From contig NZ_WHNX01000016.1 of the NCBI RefSeq assembly GCF_009362815.1, positions 1 through 64,000 on the forward strand: a stretch of 64,000 nucleotides of DNA, in the 5' to 3' direction. This DNA comes from Alkalibaculum sporogenes (GTDB taxonomy: Bacteria; Bacillota; Clostridia; Eubacteriales; Alkalibacteraceae). A model generated the notes under the pieces. That model did no database searches. It had not been told where the DNA came from and saw only the letters and a program-made list of their open reading frames with translations. Below are positions 18,760 to 27,487 of this stretch, piece after piece. Each line of letters opens with the position of its first letter. Position 1 is the stretch's first letter. A program made the translations under genes and the position numbers.

Positions 18760-18852
18760 GTTTACGATAAGACATTATTACCTCCTTTATTATTCGGTGA
18801 GAAAACTCCTACTTTCTCACCGTTTAAAATTTATTAGGCAGAAGGTGTATAA

Positions 18853-20214
18853 ATGAATAGGTTTATGATAGCTGGAACGAATAGTGGTGTTGGAAAGACT
18901 ACTATAAGTATTGGTATAATGGCAGCATTAAGAAAAAGAAAATATAGAGTAGCACCATTTAAGACAGGACCTGACTATATAGATCCTGGTTTTCATAAAT
19001 ATGTTACAGGTAACCCATCATATAATTTAGACAGTTATATTCTAGAAGAAAACCATATAAAGTACTTAGTTAATAATGCTAGTGTGGATAAAGATATAGG
19101 GGTAATAGAGGGCGTTATGGGCCTATACGATGGTTTTGGAGTAACCTCAAATATCGGAAGCAGTGCACATATTTCTCTTGTGACACAGACGCCTGTTATT
19201 TTAGTAATCGATGCAACAGGCATGTCCAACAGTGCAGCAGCAGTAGTACTAGGATATAAAATGTTAAATCAGAATGTCAATATACAAGGCATAATAGTAA
19301 ATAGAGTCTCAGGTAAGGAACATTATAAATTGGTGAAAGAAATTATTGAATACCATACGAATATAAAGTGTATTGGCTATATGCCTAAGAATAATGATAT
19401 TTCTTTGTACAGTAGACATTTAGGTTTAATTCCTGCTGATGAACTGATATATTTAGAAGATAAAATTAATAAGTTGATTGATATTATAGAAGAATGCATT
19501 GACGTAGATTTATTGCTAGAAATTTCAAAGCAAGCTAATAAGCTTGAATACAATAATAAAATATACGACAATTTTATAAAAAAACATAGTAAAGATTATA
19601 AAAACAAGAAAATTGGTATTGCTTGGGACAAGGCCTTTACTTTTTATTACCAAGCAAATTTAGATATATTAAAGAAACTAGGTGTTCAATTTATTGAATT
19701 TAGTCCCTTAGCAGATAAAAAAATCCCAGATAATCTCGATTCAGTGTATATTGGAGGAGGATTTCCAGAAATTTTTTCCAAGGATTTAGAAAGTAACACT
19801 GAATTCAAAAATAGTTTAGTTGAATATATGGAAAATGGCGGAAAGTGCTATGGTGAATGCGGTGGTTTCATGTACCTTTCTAAAGGTATCAAAAATTTAG
19901 AAGGAGAATATCATGAAATGCTAGGATTTTTGCCAGTAACTTGCGAAATGACTGTAAAACTTCAACGGTTCGGATATATTGAAATGGATGTTGAAGTTGA
20001 TAATCAAAAATTTACTACTAGAGCACATGAATTTCATCATTCTAAATTAATAAATGTAGATTCTAATATAGATTATAAGTACAAAATTAAAAAGTATAGA
20101 GATAAAAAAATTCTTCGTCAATGGGAATGTGGTATACAAAAGCAAAATACTATAGCAGGATATCCTCATTTGTATTTTTTGAGCAATTTAGAATTAATGA
20201 CGAAACTTCTTTAA
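18853..20214 (+). CDS. cbiA: Cobyrinate a,c-diamide synthase CbiA
   Basis: Amidates the a and c side chains of cobyrinate using glutamine and ATP. The 453-residue protein has an N-terminal P-loop-like GTNSGVGKTTIS, FKTGPDYIDPGFH and EGVMGLYDG. The class I glutamine amidotransferase domain (about 250-453) carries the nucleophile Cys in GECGGFMYLS and the His in RAHEFHHSK. It follows the cobalamin riboswitch directly and leads the cbiA-cobD-cbiB operon. Confidence 0.95.
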   Translation: MNRFMIAGTNSGVGKTTISIGIMAALRKRKYRVAPFKTGPDYIDPGFHKYVTGNPSYNLDSYILEENHIKYLVNNASVDKDIGVIEGVMGLYDGFGVTSNIGSSAHISLVTQTPVILVIDATGMSNSAAAVVLGYKMLNQNVNIQGIIVNRVSGKEHYKLVKEIIEYHTNIKCIGYMPKNNDISLYSRHLGLIPADELIYLEDKINKLIDIIEECIDVDLLLEISKQANKLEYNNKIYDNFIKKHSKDYKNKKIGIAWDKAFTFYYQANLDILKKLGVQFIEFSPLADKKIPDNLDSVYIGGGFPEIFSKDLESNTEFKNSLVEYMENGGKCYGECGGFMYLSKGIKNLEGEYHEMLGFLPVTCEMTVKLQRFGYIEMDVEVDNQKFTTRAHEFHHSKLINVDSNIDYKYKIKKYRDKKILRQWECGIQKQNTIAGYPHLYFLSNLELMTKLL

Positions 20215-20259
20215 AAATATTTTAAAGATAATTTATACTTATAGAAAAGAGGAAATAAC

Positions 20260-21321
20260 ATGCCTAATTATATACATGGTGGTAATGTTTGGGCGGATGG
20301 GGCTCCTGAACAATGGATAGACTTTTCTGCTAACTTAAATCCAAAGGGAATACCTGAAGTAATGATAAACAGTATAAAAAATAATCTTGATAAAATTGTA
20401 TACTATCCTGAAGTAGATATGGAACTGCCAAGCTTAAATATTGCTAGCTACCTAGGAGTACCCTCTGAGCAAATACTACCTACTAGTGGTGGTATCGGAG
20501 CTCTTTCTTTAATTAGCGAAGGATTAGTATCACCTAAGATAGCTATATTACAGCCAGGATTTGTAGAGTATTTAAGATTGGCAAAAAATAAAAAATCAGA
20601 AGTAGTACATATTCCGATTATTAATGAACAAGGCAAAGTTTTTTATCCAGAAGACAAAATAATAAATGCATTAGATGAAAAGACTATGCTTTTCATTTGC
20701 AACCCATCAAATCCTATAGGTACAACTATACCTAGAGACTCAATGTTATCTATTATAGATTGTGCACAACAAAAAGGTGCTACTGTAGTAGTGGATGAAG
20801 CTTTTATAGAATATTCACAAGAAGATAGTGTTAAAGACCTTGTTGAAAAATATCCTTGTTTAGTTATTGCAGGATCTTTAACAAAGATTTTTGCTATACC
20901 AGGTATTAGGCTAGGATATATATGCGCAAATGCAAATTTAATTGAGGAACTAAAACAAAGACAAACTCCATGGAGTTTATCTTCTTTTGCTTGCGACGTT
21001 ACAAATGTATTGGGAAGCACAAAAGAATATGTGGAAGATTCCATTAAAGAGAATAAGATTCAGAGACAATTTTTAACCTATGAATTAGAGAGTCTAGGTG
21101 TATCTGTATTTGACTCTAAAGCAAATTTCTTGTTATGTGACCTTAGACAAAAGAAAATAAAAACTGAAGAATTACAGAAGTCTTTACTAAAACATAAAAT
21201 ATTAATTCGCAATTGTTCTAATTATATATTTTTAGATGACTACTATACTAGAATTGCAGTGAAAAGTAAAGAGGATAATGAATATCTAATATATTATATG
21301 AAAAAATATTTAGGCAAATAG
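20260..21321 (+). CDS. cobD: L-threonine-O-3-phosphate decarboxylase CobD
   Basis: PLP enzyme making (R)-1-amino-2-propanol phosphate for the nucleotide-loop linker. The 353-residue class I/II aminotransferase fold contains HGGNVW near the N-terminus (typical of CobD), DFSANLNPKG, the NPSNPIGT loop, DEAFIEYS, and the PLP lysine in GSLTKIFAIPGIRLGY. Histidinol-phosphate aminotransferase is the main alternative; the N-terminal motif and the position before cbiB favour CobD. Confidence 0.92.
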   Translation: MPNYIHGGNVWADGAPEQWIDFSANLNPKGIPEVMINSIKNNLDKIVYYPEVDMELPSLNIASYLGVPSEQILPTSGGIGALSLISEGLVSPKIAILQPGFVEYLRLAKNKKSEVVHIPIINEQGKVFYPEDKIINALDEKTMLFICNPSNPIGTTIPRDSMLSIIDCAQQKGATVVVDEAFIEYSQEDSVKDLVEKYPCLVIAGSLTKIFAIPGIRLGYICANANLIEELKQRQTPWSLSSFACDVTNVLGSTKEYVEDSIKENKIQRQFLTYELESLGVSVFDSKANFLLCDLRQKKIKTEELQKSLLKHKILIRNCSNYIFLDDYYTRIAVKSKEDNEYLIYYMKKYLGK

Positions 21322-21329
21322 GAGAGAGT

Positions 21330-22289
21330 ATGGAGTATTATTTAATAGCTTTTATTATTGATTTAATTGTTGGAGATCCTCATTTTTTACCACATCCTAT
21401 AAAGTTCATTGGAAATTACATAAATTTAATAGAAAAAGTAACAAGAAAGATTGCTAAAACTTCATTTGCATTAAAAATAGCAGGAGTTTTTTTGCTGTGT
21501 AGTACTATACTTGTGTCAATGGCAATAGTATACATACCGTTACAAATATTAAAATATTTTGGCGCTAATTACTATATAGTGGGAGTGATTTATTTCTCCT
21601 ATTCAATACTATCGACTAAGTGTTTAAAAGATGAGGCTCTTAAAGTGAAGGAAGCATTAGAAGTGAGTCTTGAAGCTGCTAGAAAACAAGTGGCGTTTAT
21701 TGTAGGTAGGGATACAAATGAATTAAAAAAAGATGAGATTATAAAGGCTACTATTGAAACTGTTGCAGAAAATACTACTGATGGGATAATAGCACCGCTT
21801 TTGTTTTTATTTCTAGGAGGCCCAATACTCGCTATGGCATATAAAGGAGTGAGTACTTTAGATTCTATGGTAGGATATAAAAATGATAAGTATATAGACT
21901 ATGGATGGGCGTCAGCTAAAATGGATGATATATTGAATTTTATTCCTGCAAGAATAGCTGGTTTTGTAATGGTATTTGCTTCTTTTATAGTAAATTTAGA
22001 TATAAGAGCTTCTTTAAAGATATTATTACGGGATAATAACAAGCATGCAAGTCCAAATTCAGCGTGGACAGAAGCAGCAGCAGCAGGTGCACTTAATATA
22101 CAGTTAGGTGGAACTCATACTTACTCTGGAAAAGAAATATACAAGCCTACAATAGGTGATGAATATAAATCAGTTGACATTGCAGATATCTTAGAAATGA
22201 ATCGGCTGATGATTTCTACATCCTGTTTATTTATGATATTTAGTTGGTTAATGCATATGTTAATAAGTTATAGTAATATTATAAGTTGA
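21330..22289 (+). CDS. cbiB: Adenosylcobinamide-phosphate synthase CbiB
   Basis: Integral membrane enzyme that attaches aminopropanol (phosphate) to adenosylcobyric acid. The 319 residues start AFIIDLIVGDPHFLPHPIKFIG, with IKATIETVAENTTDGIIAPL, YKGVSTLDSMVGYK and SPNSAWTEAAAAGAL, all family hallmarks. Four to five hydrophobic segments are visible. Its natural substrate requires CbiP (cobyric acid synthase), which is not in the window. Confidence 0.95.
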   Translation: MEYYLIAFIIDLIVGDPHFLPHPIKFIGNYINLIEKVTRKIAKTSFALKIAGVFLLCSTILVSMAIVYIPLQILKYFGANYYIVGVIYFSYSILSTKCLKDEALKVKEALEVSLEAARKQVAFIVGRDTNELKKDEIIKATIETVAENTTDGIIAPLLFLFLGGPILAMAYKGVSTLDSMVGYKNDKYIDYGWASAKMDDILNFIPARIAGFVMVFASFIVNLDIRASLKILLRDNNKHASPNSAWTEAAAAGALNIQLGGTHTYSGKEIYKPTIGDEYKSVDIADILEMNRLMISTSCLFMIFSWLMHMLISYSNIIS

Positions 22290-22528
22290 GAAAGCACTTA
22301 TTTATATGAAATTGCTGACCTTCTTTATTTGATACTATATATATGATAAAAGATTTAGTGAGTTTAACTATATTCTTTATTACTTTATGGTAAACTTTGC
22401 TATTCAGAGAATGTGTGGTAAAATAATATCAATGATAAAGATTTTAAATTGAAGCTGTCATTGAATACAACTTTTAAAAAGTTAATATTAGGGTATAAAT
22501 AATAATAATACTTTAGGGAGGTATATAG

Positions 22529-23398
22529 ATGAATTATAAAGAACTGATTGAACAGTCAAAATCAACTAGAGATTTTAAAGATAAAGAGGTACCTCAAAAA
22601 ATAATTGAACAAGTGTCAGAATATAGTAGTGATTCTACAACTATTTTTCCAGATCAAAAAATCCAAATGAAACTACTTCAAGATGGCCATGAAGTCTATC
22701 ATGCTTTAGAGGGAATGGCAGGATTTAATGGAATCATGATTAAAGCTCCTCAGTATATATTATTTTCAACAGACAATACAAAAGATCACCAGATAAATGT
22801 GGGATACTATGTACAAAATATGATTTTAAAGTTAGAAGATTTAGGAATAGATTCCTGTTGGATAGCTATTCCAGAAGATGGTGAGATCATTAAATTAGCA
22901 TTAAATATAGCGGATGATAAAGAAGCGGCAGCTTTAATAGCTATAGGATATGATAACAATCAAGTGAAAGTGATTAATAGGTTTCACTTTGGTGAGAACT
23001 ACTCTAAGACAGATATGAAAGTGGTAGAAAATAATGTTGCTACAAGACTTACTATGGATAAAATTGTATACTTAGACTCTTGGGGAAACAATATGTCTGT
23101 AGATAGATTGATTGAAATGAAAATGAATGATATATTTCATTATGCAGTTATGGCTCCTTCTACTTATAACAGACAACCGTGGAGGTTTATACTTAAAGGC
23201 GATCATTTGTATTTGGCAATTAGACGTGATCCTGGTGTAAATGATGAATTAGATTTATTAGATGCAGGTATTATTATGCTATATGTTGAACTGATGATGA
23301 GGGATGCTAATATTACTGGAAAATGGCATGTAGTGACTGATACAAAAATGGATGGGATACCTCAAAATTATCGTTATATTGGATTTTATTCCCATTAA
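22529..23398 (+). CDS. Nitroreductase-fold protein (TM1586-type)
   Basis: A 289-residue FMN-enzyme-like protein. The N-terminal half (KSTRDFKDKEVPQKII, with GYYVQNMILKLEDLGIDSCWIAIP) and the C-terminal half (FHYAVMAPSTYNRQPWRFIL) each resemble half of a nitroreductase, giving an internal pseudo-dimer as in the putative TM1586 nitroreductase family. The STYNRQPW stretch is the usual FMN-binding signature. Substrate unknown. AGGGAGG precedes the ATG. It lies 240 bp after the corrin operon, in which I see no strong element, and is probably unrelated to it. Confidence 0.75.
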   Translation: MNYKELIEQSKSTRDFKDKEVPQKIIEQVSEYSSDSTTIFPDQKIQMKLLQDGHEVYHALEGMAGFNGIMIKAPQYILFSTDNTKDHQINVGYYVQNMILKLEDLGIDSCWIAIPEDGEIIKLALNIADDKEAAALIAIGYDNNQVKVINRFHFGENYSKTDMKVVENNVATRLTMDKIVYLDSWGNNMSVDRLIEMKMNDIFHYAVMAPSTYNRQPWRFILKGDHLYLAIRRDPGVNDELDLLDAGIIMLYVELMMRDANITGKWHVVTDTKMDGIPQNYRYIGFYSH

Positions 23399-23436
23399 AG
23401 TTTAAAACAAGGATATACCGAAGGGGTGATGTTGGT

Positions 23437-24057
23437 ATGAAAAATGACATTTTAGAATGGGCAAAACAAATACAAAGTTACTGTAAAACTGGATTATATT
23501 ATGTTGAAAATGAATATGAAATTGATAGATACAATCAAATAATGGAAGCAAGTGTAAATATTATATCTTTGATATGTGATAAAGAACCTGAAAAAATTAG
23601 TTTGTCATTAAGTGCAGACGACCTTTATATAACACCTAAGGTTGATTTAAGAATAGTTGTATTTAATGATAAAGGAGAATTTTTGTTTGTCAAAGAAAAG
23701 GTAGATAATCTTTGGACCTTACCAGGTGGTTTTTGTGATGTTGGTTTTTCACCCTCTGAAGTTGCAGTAAAAGAAACTTGGGAAGAAGCAGGTATCGAAG
23801 TAGAACCTGTTAAATTACTAGGAGTATTAGATAAAAAGCACTACAATCATCCTAGAAATATTTACTATTTATATACCATTTTCCTTTTGTGCAAAAAAAT
23901 AGGTGGGATAGAAAAACCAGGGATGGAGACACTTGCAGTTGAGTACTTTTCTCTAGACAATTTGCCACCTTTATCAACTCCAAGAATTACTAAAGAACAG
24001 TTAGAGATGATGCATGGATTTTATACAGGTAAGCAGACAGAAGCTTTCTTTGATTAA
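23437..24057 (+). CDS. Nudix hydrolase with N-terminal Nudix-associated domain
   Basis: 206 residues: an N-terminal helical domain (1-60) like that preceding the Nudix fold in ADP-ribose pyrophosphatase-like YjhB proteins, then a Nudix domain. The Nudix box runs from LPGGFCDVGFSP to KETWEEAGI, with the core EE pair intact. The first Glu position is Phe and the Arg is Lys, variations common in this subfamily. A nucleoside-diphosphate derivative is the likely substrate; which one cannot be told. A hairpin terminator follows. Confidence 0.85.
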   Translation: MKNDILEWAKQIQSYCKTGLYYVENEYEIDRYNQIMEASVNIISLICDKEPEKISLSLSADDLYITPKVDLRIVVFNDKGEFLFVKEKVDNLWTLPGGFCDVGFSPSEVAVKETWEEAGIEVEPVKLLGVLDKKHYNHPRNIYYLYTIFLLCKKIGGIEKPGMETLAVEYFSLDNLPPLSTPRITKEQLEMMHGFYTGKQTEAFFD

Positions 24058-24091
24058 GTTATTAAGAGAAAGTTAATATTAATTATTAAGT

Positions 24092-24131
24092 AAAACGAAT
24101 AATAGTTTATAAAACTAAAGTTCGTTTTTTT
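24092..24131 (+). terminator. Intrinsic terminator after the Nudix gene
   Basis: AAACGAA pairs with TTCGTTT around a 21-nt loop and is followed by a T-tract. It lies 35 nt after the Nudix stop codon. Confidence 0.65.
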
Positions 24132-24191
24132 AATATGTTTCTTTTTAAAGGAAAAAATATTATAATGATTAATATGGTAGGTATTCACACT

Positions 24192-24290
24192 AGCAGATTG
24201 GCAACTTACTTCTTACTTCTCAAGGGAACAAGTGCAATGACCGAGACCCCAAAGGGTTTGAGGATATTCAATTAGCAAACATAGTTTGCA
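24192..24290 (+). repeat. Diverged copy of the structured repeat upstream of zapA
   Basis: Begins with AGCAGATTGG, identical to the start of the 115-bp units at 42,304. It has the core AAGTGCAATGACCGAGACC at about 24,230-24,248 and then a small hairpin ACCCC/GGGT closed by CAAAG, then GAGG. A separate perfect hairpin GCAAAC-ATA-GTTTGC follows at 24,275-24,289. Where the other units carry the long stem, this copy holds ACTTACTTCTTACTTCTC, close to the reverse complement of the 7-bp minisatellite at 1906. Non-coding. Confidence 0.6.
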
Positions 24291-24358
24291 TCAGGTTACT
24301 AAAGGCTTTAAATATAGAAATTAAAGTATTCTTGATTAATATAGATAGGAGTATAGAT

Positions 24359-24865
24359 ATGGAAAATAAGAGCAAAGTAGTAGCGAAAATTCAGGATGTT
24401 GAATATACTCTACTTGGAACTATAGATCAGAAACATATAGATGAAATTAGTAAAATGGTTGATGATATGATGTCAATTGTTAAAAAATCGAACCCTTTAA
24501 TGAATAGGAGTATGGTACTTATACTCAGTTGTATTAACTTTTGTGATGAGATAATTAAATTAAATAGTAGAAATGAAAAATTAGAACAAAAACTCGAGAG
24601 TATAGAAGATGTAAATGATTTAAAAGAACAATTGACTACTTACAAAGAGTATAATAAACAAAATAATGACGTAAATAGTGAGATGAAAAAAGAAAGAGAT
24701 ACACTAAAAAAAGAACTCATTAAGTCGAAAGATCTTATCGAACAATACAATAAAAAAAATAGACAATACAAGTTTGATATAGAAGAGAGCAGAAAAACTA
24801 TATTAGATTTACAAAATCAACTCTTTGAAAGCCAAATAGAATTAGTGAAAGCTAATAAACAGTGA
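24359..24865 (+). CDS. zapA: Cell division protein ZapA-like, with long coiled coil
   Basis: The first 85 residues match ZapA, an FtsZ-ring stabiliser: VVAKIQDVEYTLLGTIDQKHIDEISKMVDDMMSI, then NPLMNRSMVLILSCINFCDEI. The rest, about 80 residues, is Glu/Lys-rich coiled coil, longer than the minimal family form. The ATG at 24,359 has AGGAG 7 nt upstream; an earlier in-frame TTG at 24,332 lacks one. In many Clostridia zapA neighbours pheT and U32 or mutS2; here the U32 and mutS2 genes are about 30 kb away. Confidence 0.78.
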   Translation: MENKSKVVAKIQDVEYTLLGTIDQKHIDEISKMVDDMMSIVKKSNPLMNRSMVLILSCINFCDEIIKLNSRNEKLEQKLESIEDVNDLKEQLTTYKEYNKQNNDVNSEMKKERDTLKKELIKSKDLIEQYNKKNRQYKFDIEESRKTILDLQNQLFESQIELVKANKQ

Positions 24866-24945
24866 AGTAAGTTTCTCTTTATTCTGTAACACATTAATCT
24901 CCTAAACATATAATATTGTAGAAAATTTAAAAGGAGGTTAACTAC

Positions 24946-25695
24946 ATGGAAGACGCAAGAATAGAAGGAATAGGTGGCGGTGGTTTTAAAAAATACGAGG
25001 TCGATTGTTTAAAAGTAAAAAAGGTCTATTTTTCTTGTCAGTTAAGAGAATGTATAGAAGACCAATTATTTGACTTAGATTATCCAACAGGTAATAGTTG
25101 CGATTATAAGTTTGTAAGATGCGAATTTGGTGATGCAAGTATAGAGCCAATAAAACATGTGCCGCTATTTACAGAAGTAGATGAATATTATGCGAAACTA
25201 AGAGGGGTAGTTGCTGTACCTATATACGTTGTAGTTAGACGTAAATGTGATGGAGAAATATTTAAATTAGCTGCACATCCTATAATCGATGGGTGTGAAC
25301 AAAAAGATAATAAAGTAAGATTCCCAATTGATGTTATAGTATATGCTCCAGCTAATTTTTTAAGACAAGGAAGATTTATTGCTGATGCAGAATCATTAGC
25401 AGAGTGCGATCATAATCTTGTAAGGTTCATAGGTAGTGATAACATAGAATTGAGTATAGGATTCTTTATAATTATAAAAGTGCTATCAGAAGTACAATTA
25501 AAGATTCCTACATTTGGCTTTTGTGAAATTCCAGAACCGTGTGACGAAGTAGCTCCTATTAGCGACGTATTTTGTGAATTGTTCTTAAATGAAGAATTAA
25601 CACCATTCCCACAAGATTTCTTTCCACCACAAAGACACCAAGTTGAAGATATAGAAGATATTACTTGCCCACCTAAAAAACCCAAAAGATGTTAA
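24946..25695 (+). CDS. Cys-rich protein of unknown function, possibly spore-structural
   Basis: I do not recognise a named family. The 249 residues have no signal peptide or membrane segment. Visible features are a Gly run near the N-terminus, KVKKVYFSCQLRECIED, about eleven cysteines spread along the chain, alternating beta-like stretches (AVPIYVVVRRKCDGE, RFPIDVIVYAP), and a Pro-rich tail ending PPKKPKRC. Clostridial proteins with a similar VYxSCxxxxCxED opening are often found among sporulation-associated hypotheticals; this is recollection, not a search. A strong AAAGGAGG and a good terminator show that it is a real single-gene unit. Confidence 0.7.
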   Translation: MEDARIEGIGGGGFKKYEVDCLKVKKVYFSCQLRECIEDQLFDLDYPTGNSCDYKFVRCEFGDASIEPIKHVPLFTEVDEYYAKLRGVVAVPIYVVVRRKCDGEIFKLAAHPIIDGCEQKDNKVRFPIDVIVYAPANFLRQGRFIADAESLAECDHNLVRFIGSDNIELSIGFFIIIKVLSEVQLKIPTFGFCEIPEPCDEVAPISDVFCELFLNEELTPFPQDFFPPQRHQVEDIEDITCPPKKPKRC

Positions 25696-25698
25696 TTC

Positions 25699-25727
25699 AA
25701 AAAAAGGCTGATAACCAGCCTTTTTTA
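25699..25727 (+). terminator. Intrinsic terminator
   Basis: AAAAAAGGCTG pairs with CAGCCTTTTTT across a short loop and continues into T-rich sequence, directly after the Cys-rich protein gene. Confidence 0.92.
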
Positions 25728-25803
25728 TTTGGGTAAGAGAGTGTTACTATTCTACTCAATAAAAAAGAATGGGTTATGTACTCTACTATAGTATTAAATT
25801 ACC

Positions 25804-25865
25804 TTGACAATTATAATAGGCCTATGTTAATATTTACTTAAATTCCGACCGAAATAGTAGGGAAT
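25804..25865 (+). promoter_or_regulatory. iscR promoter with probable IscR operator
   Basis: TTGACA at 25,804-25,809 is followed 17 bases later by TTAATA (or TAATAT one base on). Just downstream, 25,842-25,865 reads ATTCCGACC, then GAAATAGTAGGGAAT: an interrupted dyad with ATTCC and GGAAT ends. It resembles the Rrf2/IscR-type operators seen upstream of clostridial isc genes. Position after the -10 box fits autorepression. Confidence 0.7.
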
Positions 25866-25880
25866 GATAGGAGTGAGAAA

Positions 25881-26300
25881 GTGAGATTATCTACAAAGGG
25901 AAGATACGGTGTTTCTGCCATGTACGAATTATCCACTTATTACGATGAAAGGTCTGTTTCATTAAAAGAAATTGCACAAAAACAAGAGTATTCAATGGCT
26001 TACTTAGAACAGTTGTTTTCAACTTTAAAAAAAGAAAGGCTCATAACTAGTCAAAGAGGAGCAAAAGGTGGATACAAGCTAGCAAAGCCTCCAGAGAAGA
26101 TTACTGTAGGTGATATTATGAGAGCATTAGAAGGACCTATTGAATTATCGGAATGTGTAGGTGGTAGTGAAGATTATAAATGTAATAAATCATCAATATG
26201 CGTTACTAAGGATATATGGAAAGAGGTTAATGATAGCATAAACACTGTTATTGACAATATAACACTAAAAGATTTATTAGATAAATACAAATCGGACTAA
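25881..26300 (+). CDS. iscR: Rrf2-family iron-sulfur cluster regulator IscR
   Basis: 139-residue winged-helix repressor opening MRLSTKGRYGVSAM. Residues 28-55 form the recognition region (SVSLKEIAQKQEYSMAYLEQLFSTLK), and RGAKGGYKLAKPPEKITVGDIM is the Rrf2 signature. Three cysteines (C-x8-C-x5-C near residues 93-108) could ligate a [2Fe-2S] cluster as in IscR; the cysteine regulator CymR lacks such a triad. GTG start with AGGAG upstream. First gene of iscR-iscS-iscU. Confidence 0.88.
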   Translation: MRLSTKGRYGVSAMYELSTYYDERSVSLKEIAQKQEYSMAYLEQLFSTLKKERLITSQRGAKGGYKLAKPPEKITVGDIMRALEGPIELSECVGGSEDYKCNKSSICVTKDIWKEVNDSINTVIDNITLKDLLDKYKSD

Positions 26301-26316
26301 AAGGAGTAAGGAGATA

Positions 26317-27486
26317 ATGAAAAGAGTTTATTTTGATTATGCTGCTACAACACCATTAGATAAAGAAGTTTTAGAAAAAATGATTCCTTATTTTAGTGAA
26401 AAGTTTGGAAATCCTTCTAGCATCTACTCCGAAGGTAGAGAAGCTAGAAAGGTGATAGATGAAGCGAGACAGAAGGTTGCCAATTCTATTAATGCTAATG
26501 CCAATGAAATTTTCTTTACTGGTGGCGGTACGGAAGCAGATAACTGGGCACTAAAAGGAGTTGCTTTTGCTAATAAAAATAAAGGAAATCACATTATTAC
26601 AACTGTTATAGAGCATCATGCAGTATTACACACTTGTGAATATCTGGAGAAGCATGGTTTTGAAGTTACTTATTTAAAAGTAGATGAATATGGGCTTATA
26701 GATATTGAAGAGCTAAAGACATTGATTAAAGACACAACTATTTTAATTAGCATAATGTTTGCAAACAACGAGATTGGAACAGTACAACCTATAAAAGAGA
26801 TTGGACAGATAGCAAAGGAAAAAAATATTTACTTTCATACAGATGCAGTACAAGCTTTAGGAAATGTCCCTATTGATGTGAGAGATTTAAAAGTAGACTT
26901 GCTTTCAATATCAGCACATAAAATATATGGTCCTAAAGGCATTGGTGCTCTATACGTAAGAAAAGGTGTTAAAGTTGATAATTTAGTTCACGGAGGTGCA
27001 CAAGAGAGGAAAAAAAGAGCTGGAACAGAGAACACACCAGCTGTAGTAGGATTTGGAGAAGCCTGTTACTTAGCAGTTACGGATTTATTAAAACGAAATC
27101 AAAAGACAGAGGAACTTAGAGATTACCTTATAAAAAGTATATTATCTACTGTTCCAAATGTTCAACTAAATGGGCATCCAACCAAGAGGCTACCTGGAAA
27201 TGCGAATATTAGTTTTGAATTCATAGAAGGTGAGTCATTATTACTTAGTTTAGACTTAGTAGGAATTTCAGCTTCAAGTGGTTCAGCATGTACATCTGGT
27301 TCTCTAGATCCATCCCATGTATTATTGGCTATTGGCTTGATTCATGAGATTGCCCATGGTTCACTTAGGGTTACATTGGGTAAGAATACTAACAAAGAAG
27401 AAATTGACTATCTCTTAGAGCAATTACCACCAATAGTACAAAGACTTAGAGATATGTCACCACTATATATCCAAGGGGGTAAATAA
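26317..27486 (+). CDS. iscS: Cysteine desulfurase IscS/NifS
   Basis: PLP enzyme giving persulfide sulfur for Fe-S clusters and other acceptors. The 389 residues have VYFDYAATTPLDKEV, FTGGGTEADNWALKG, the cofactor His in IEHHAV, PLP lysine in ISAHKIYGPKGIG and the mobile catalytic Cys loop SSGSACTSGSLDPSHVL. The long loop indicates class I (IscS/NifS). It is followed one base later by iscU. Confidence 0.95.
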   Translation: MKRVYFDYAATTPLDKEVLEKMIPYFSEKFGNPSSIYSEGREARKVIDEARQKVANSINANANEIFFTGGGTEADNWALKGVAFANKNKGNHIITTVIEHHAVLHTCEYLEKHGFEVTYLKVDEYGLIDIEELKTLIKDTTILISIMFANNEIGTVQPIKEIGQIAKEKNIYFHTDAVQALGNVPIDVRDLKVDLLSISAHKIYGPKGIGALYVRKGVKVDNLVHGGAQERKKRAGTENTPAVVGFGEACYLAVTDLLKRNQKTEELRDYLIKSILSTVPNVQLNGHPTKRLPGNANISFEFIEGESLLLSLDLVGISASSGSACTSGSLDPSHVLLAIGLIHEIAHGSLRVTLGKNTNKEEIDYLLEQLPPIVQRLRDMSPLYIQGGK

Positions 27487-27487
27487 T

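Noticed and set aside
18565-18837. A 90-codon open frame on the + strand between the corrinoid protein gene and cbiA
   Set aside because: It runs through the conserved cobalamin riboswitch and its terminator; no ribosome site and no protein-like composition.
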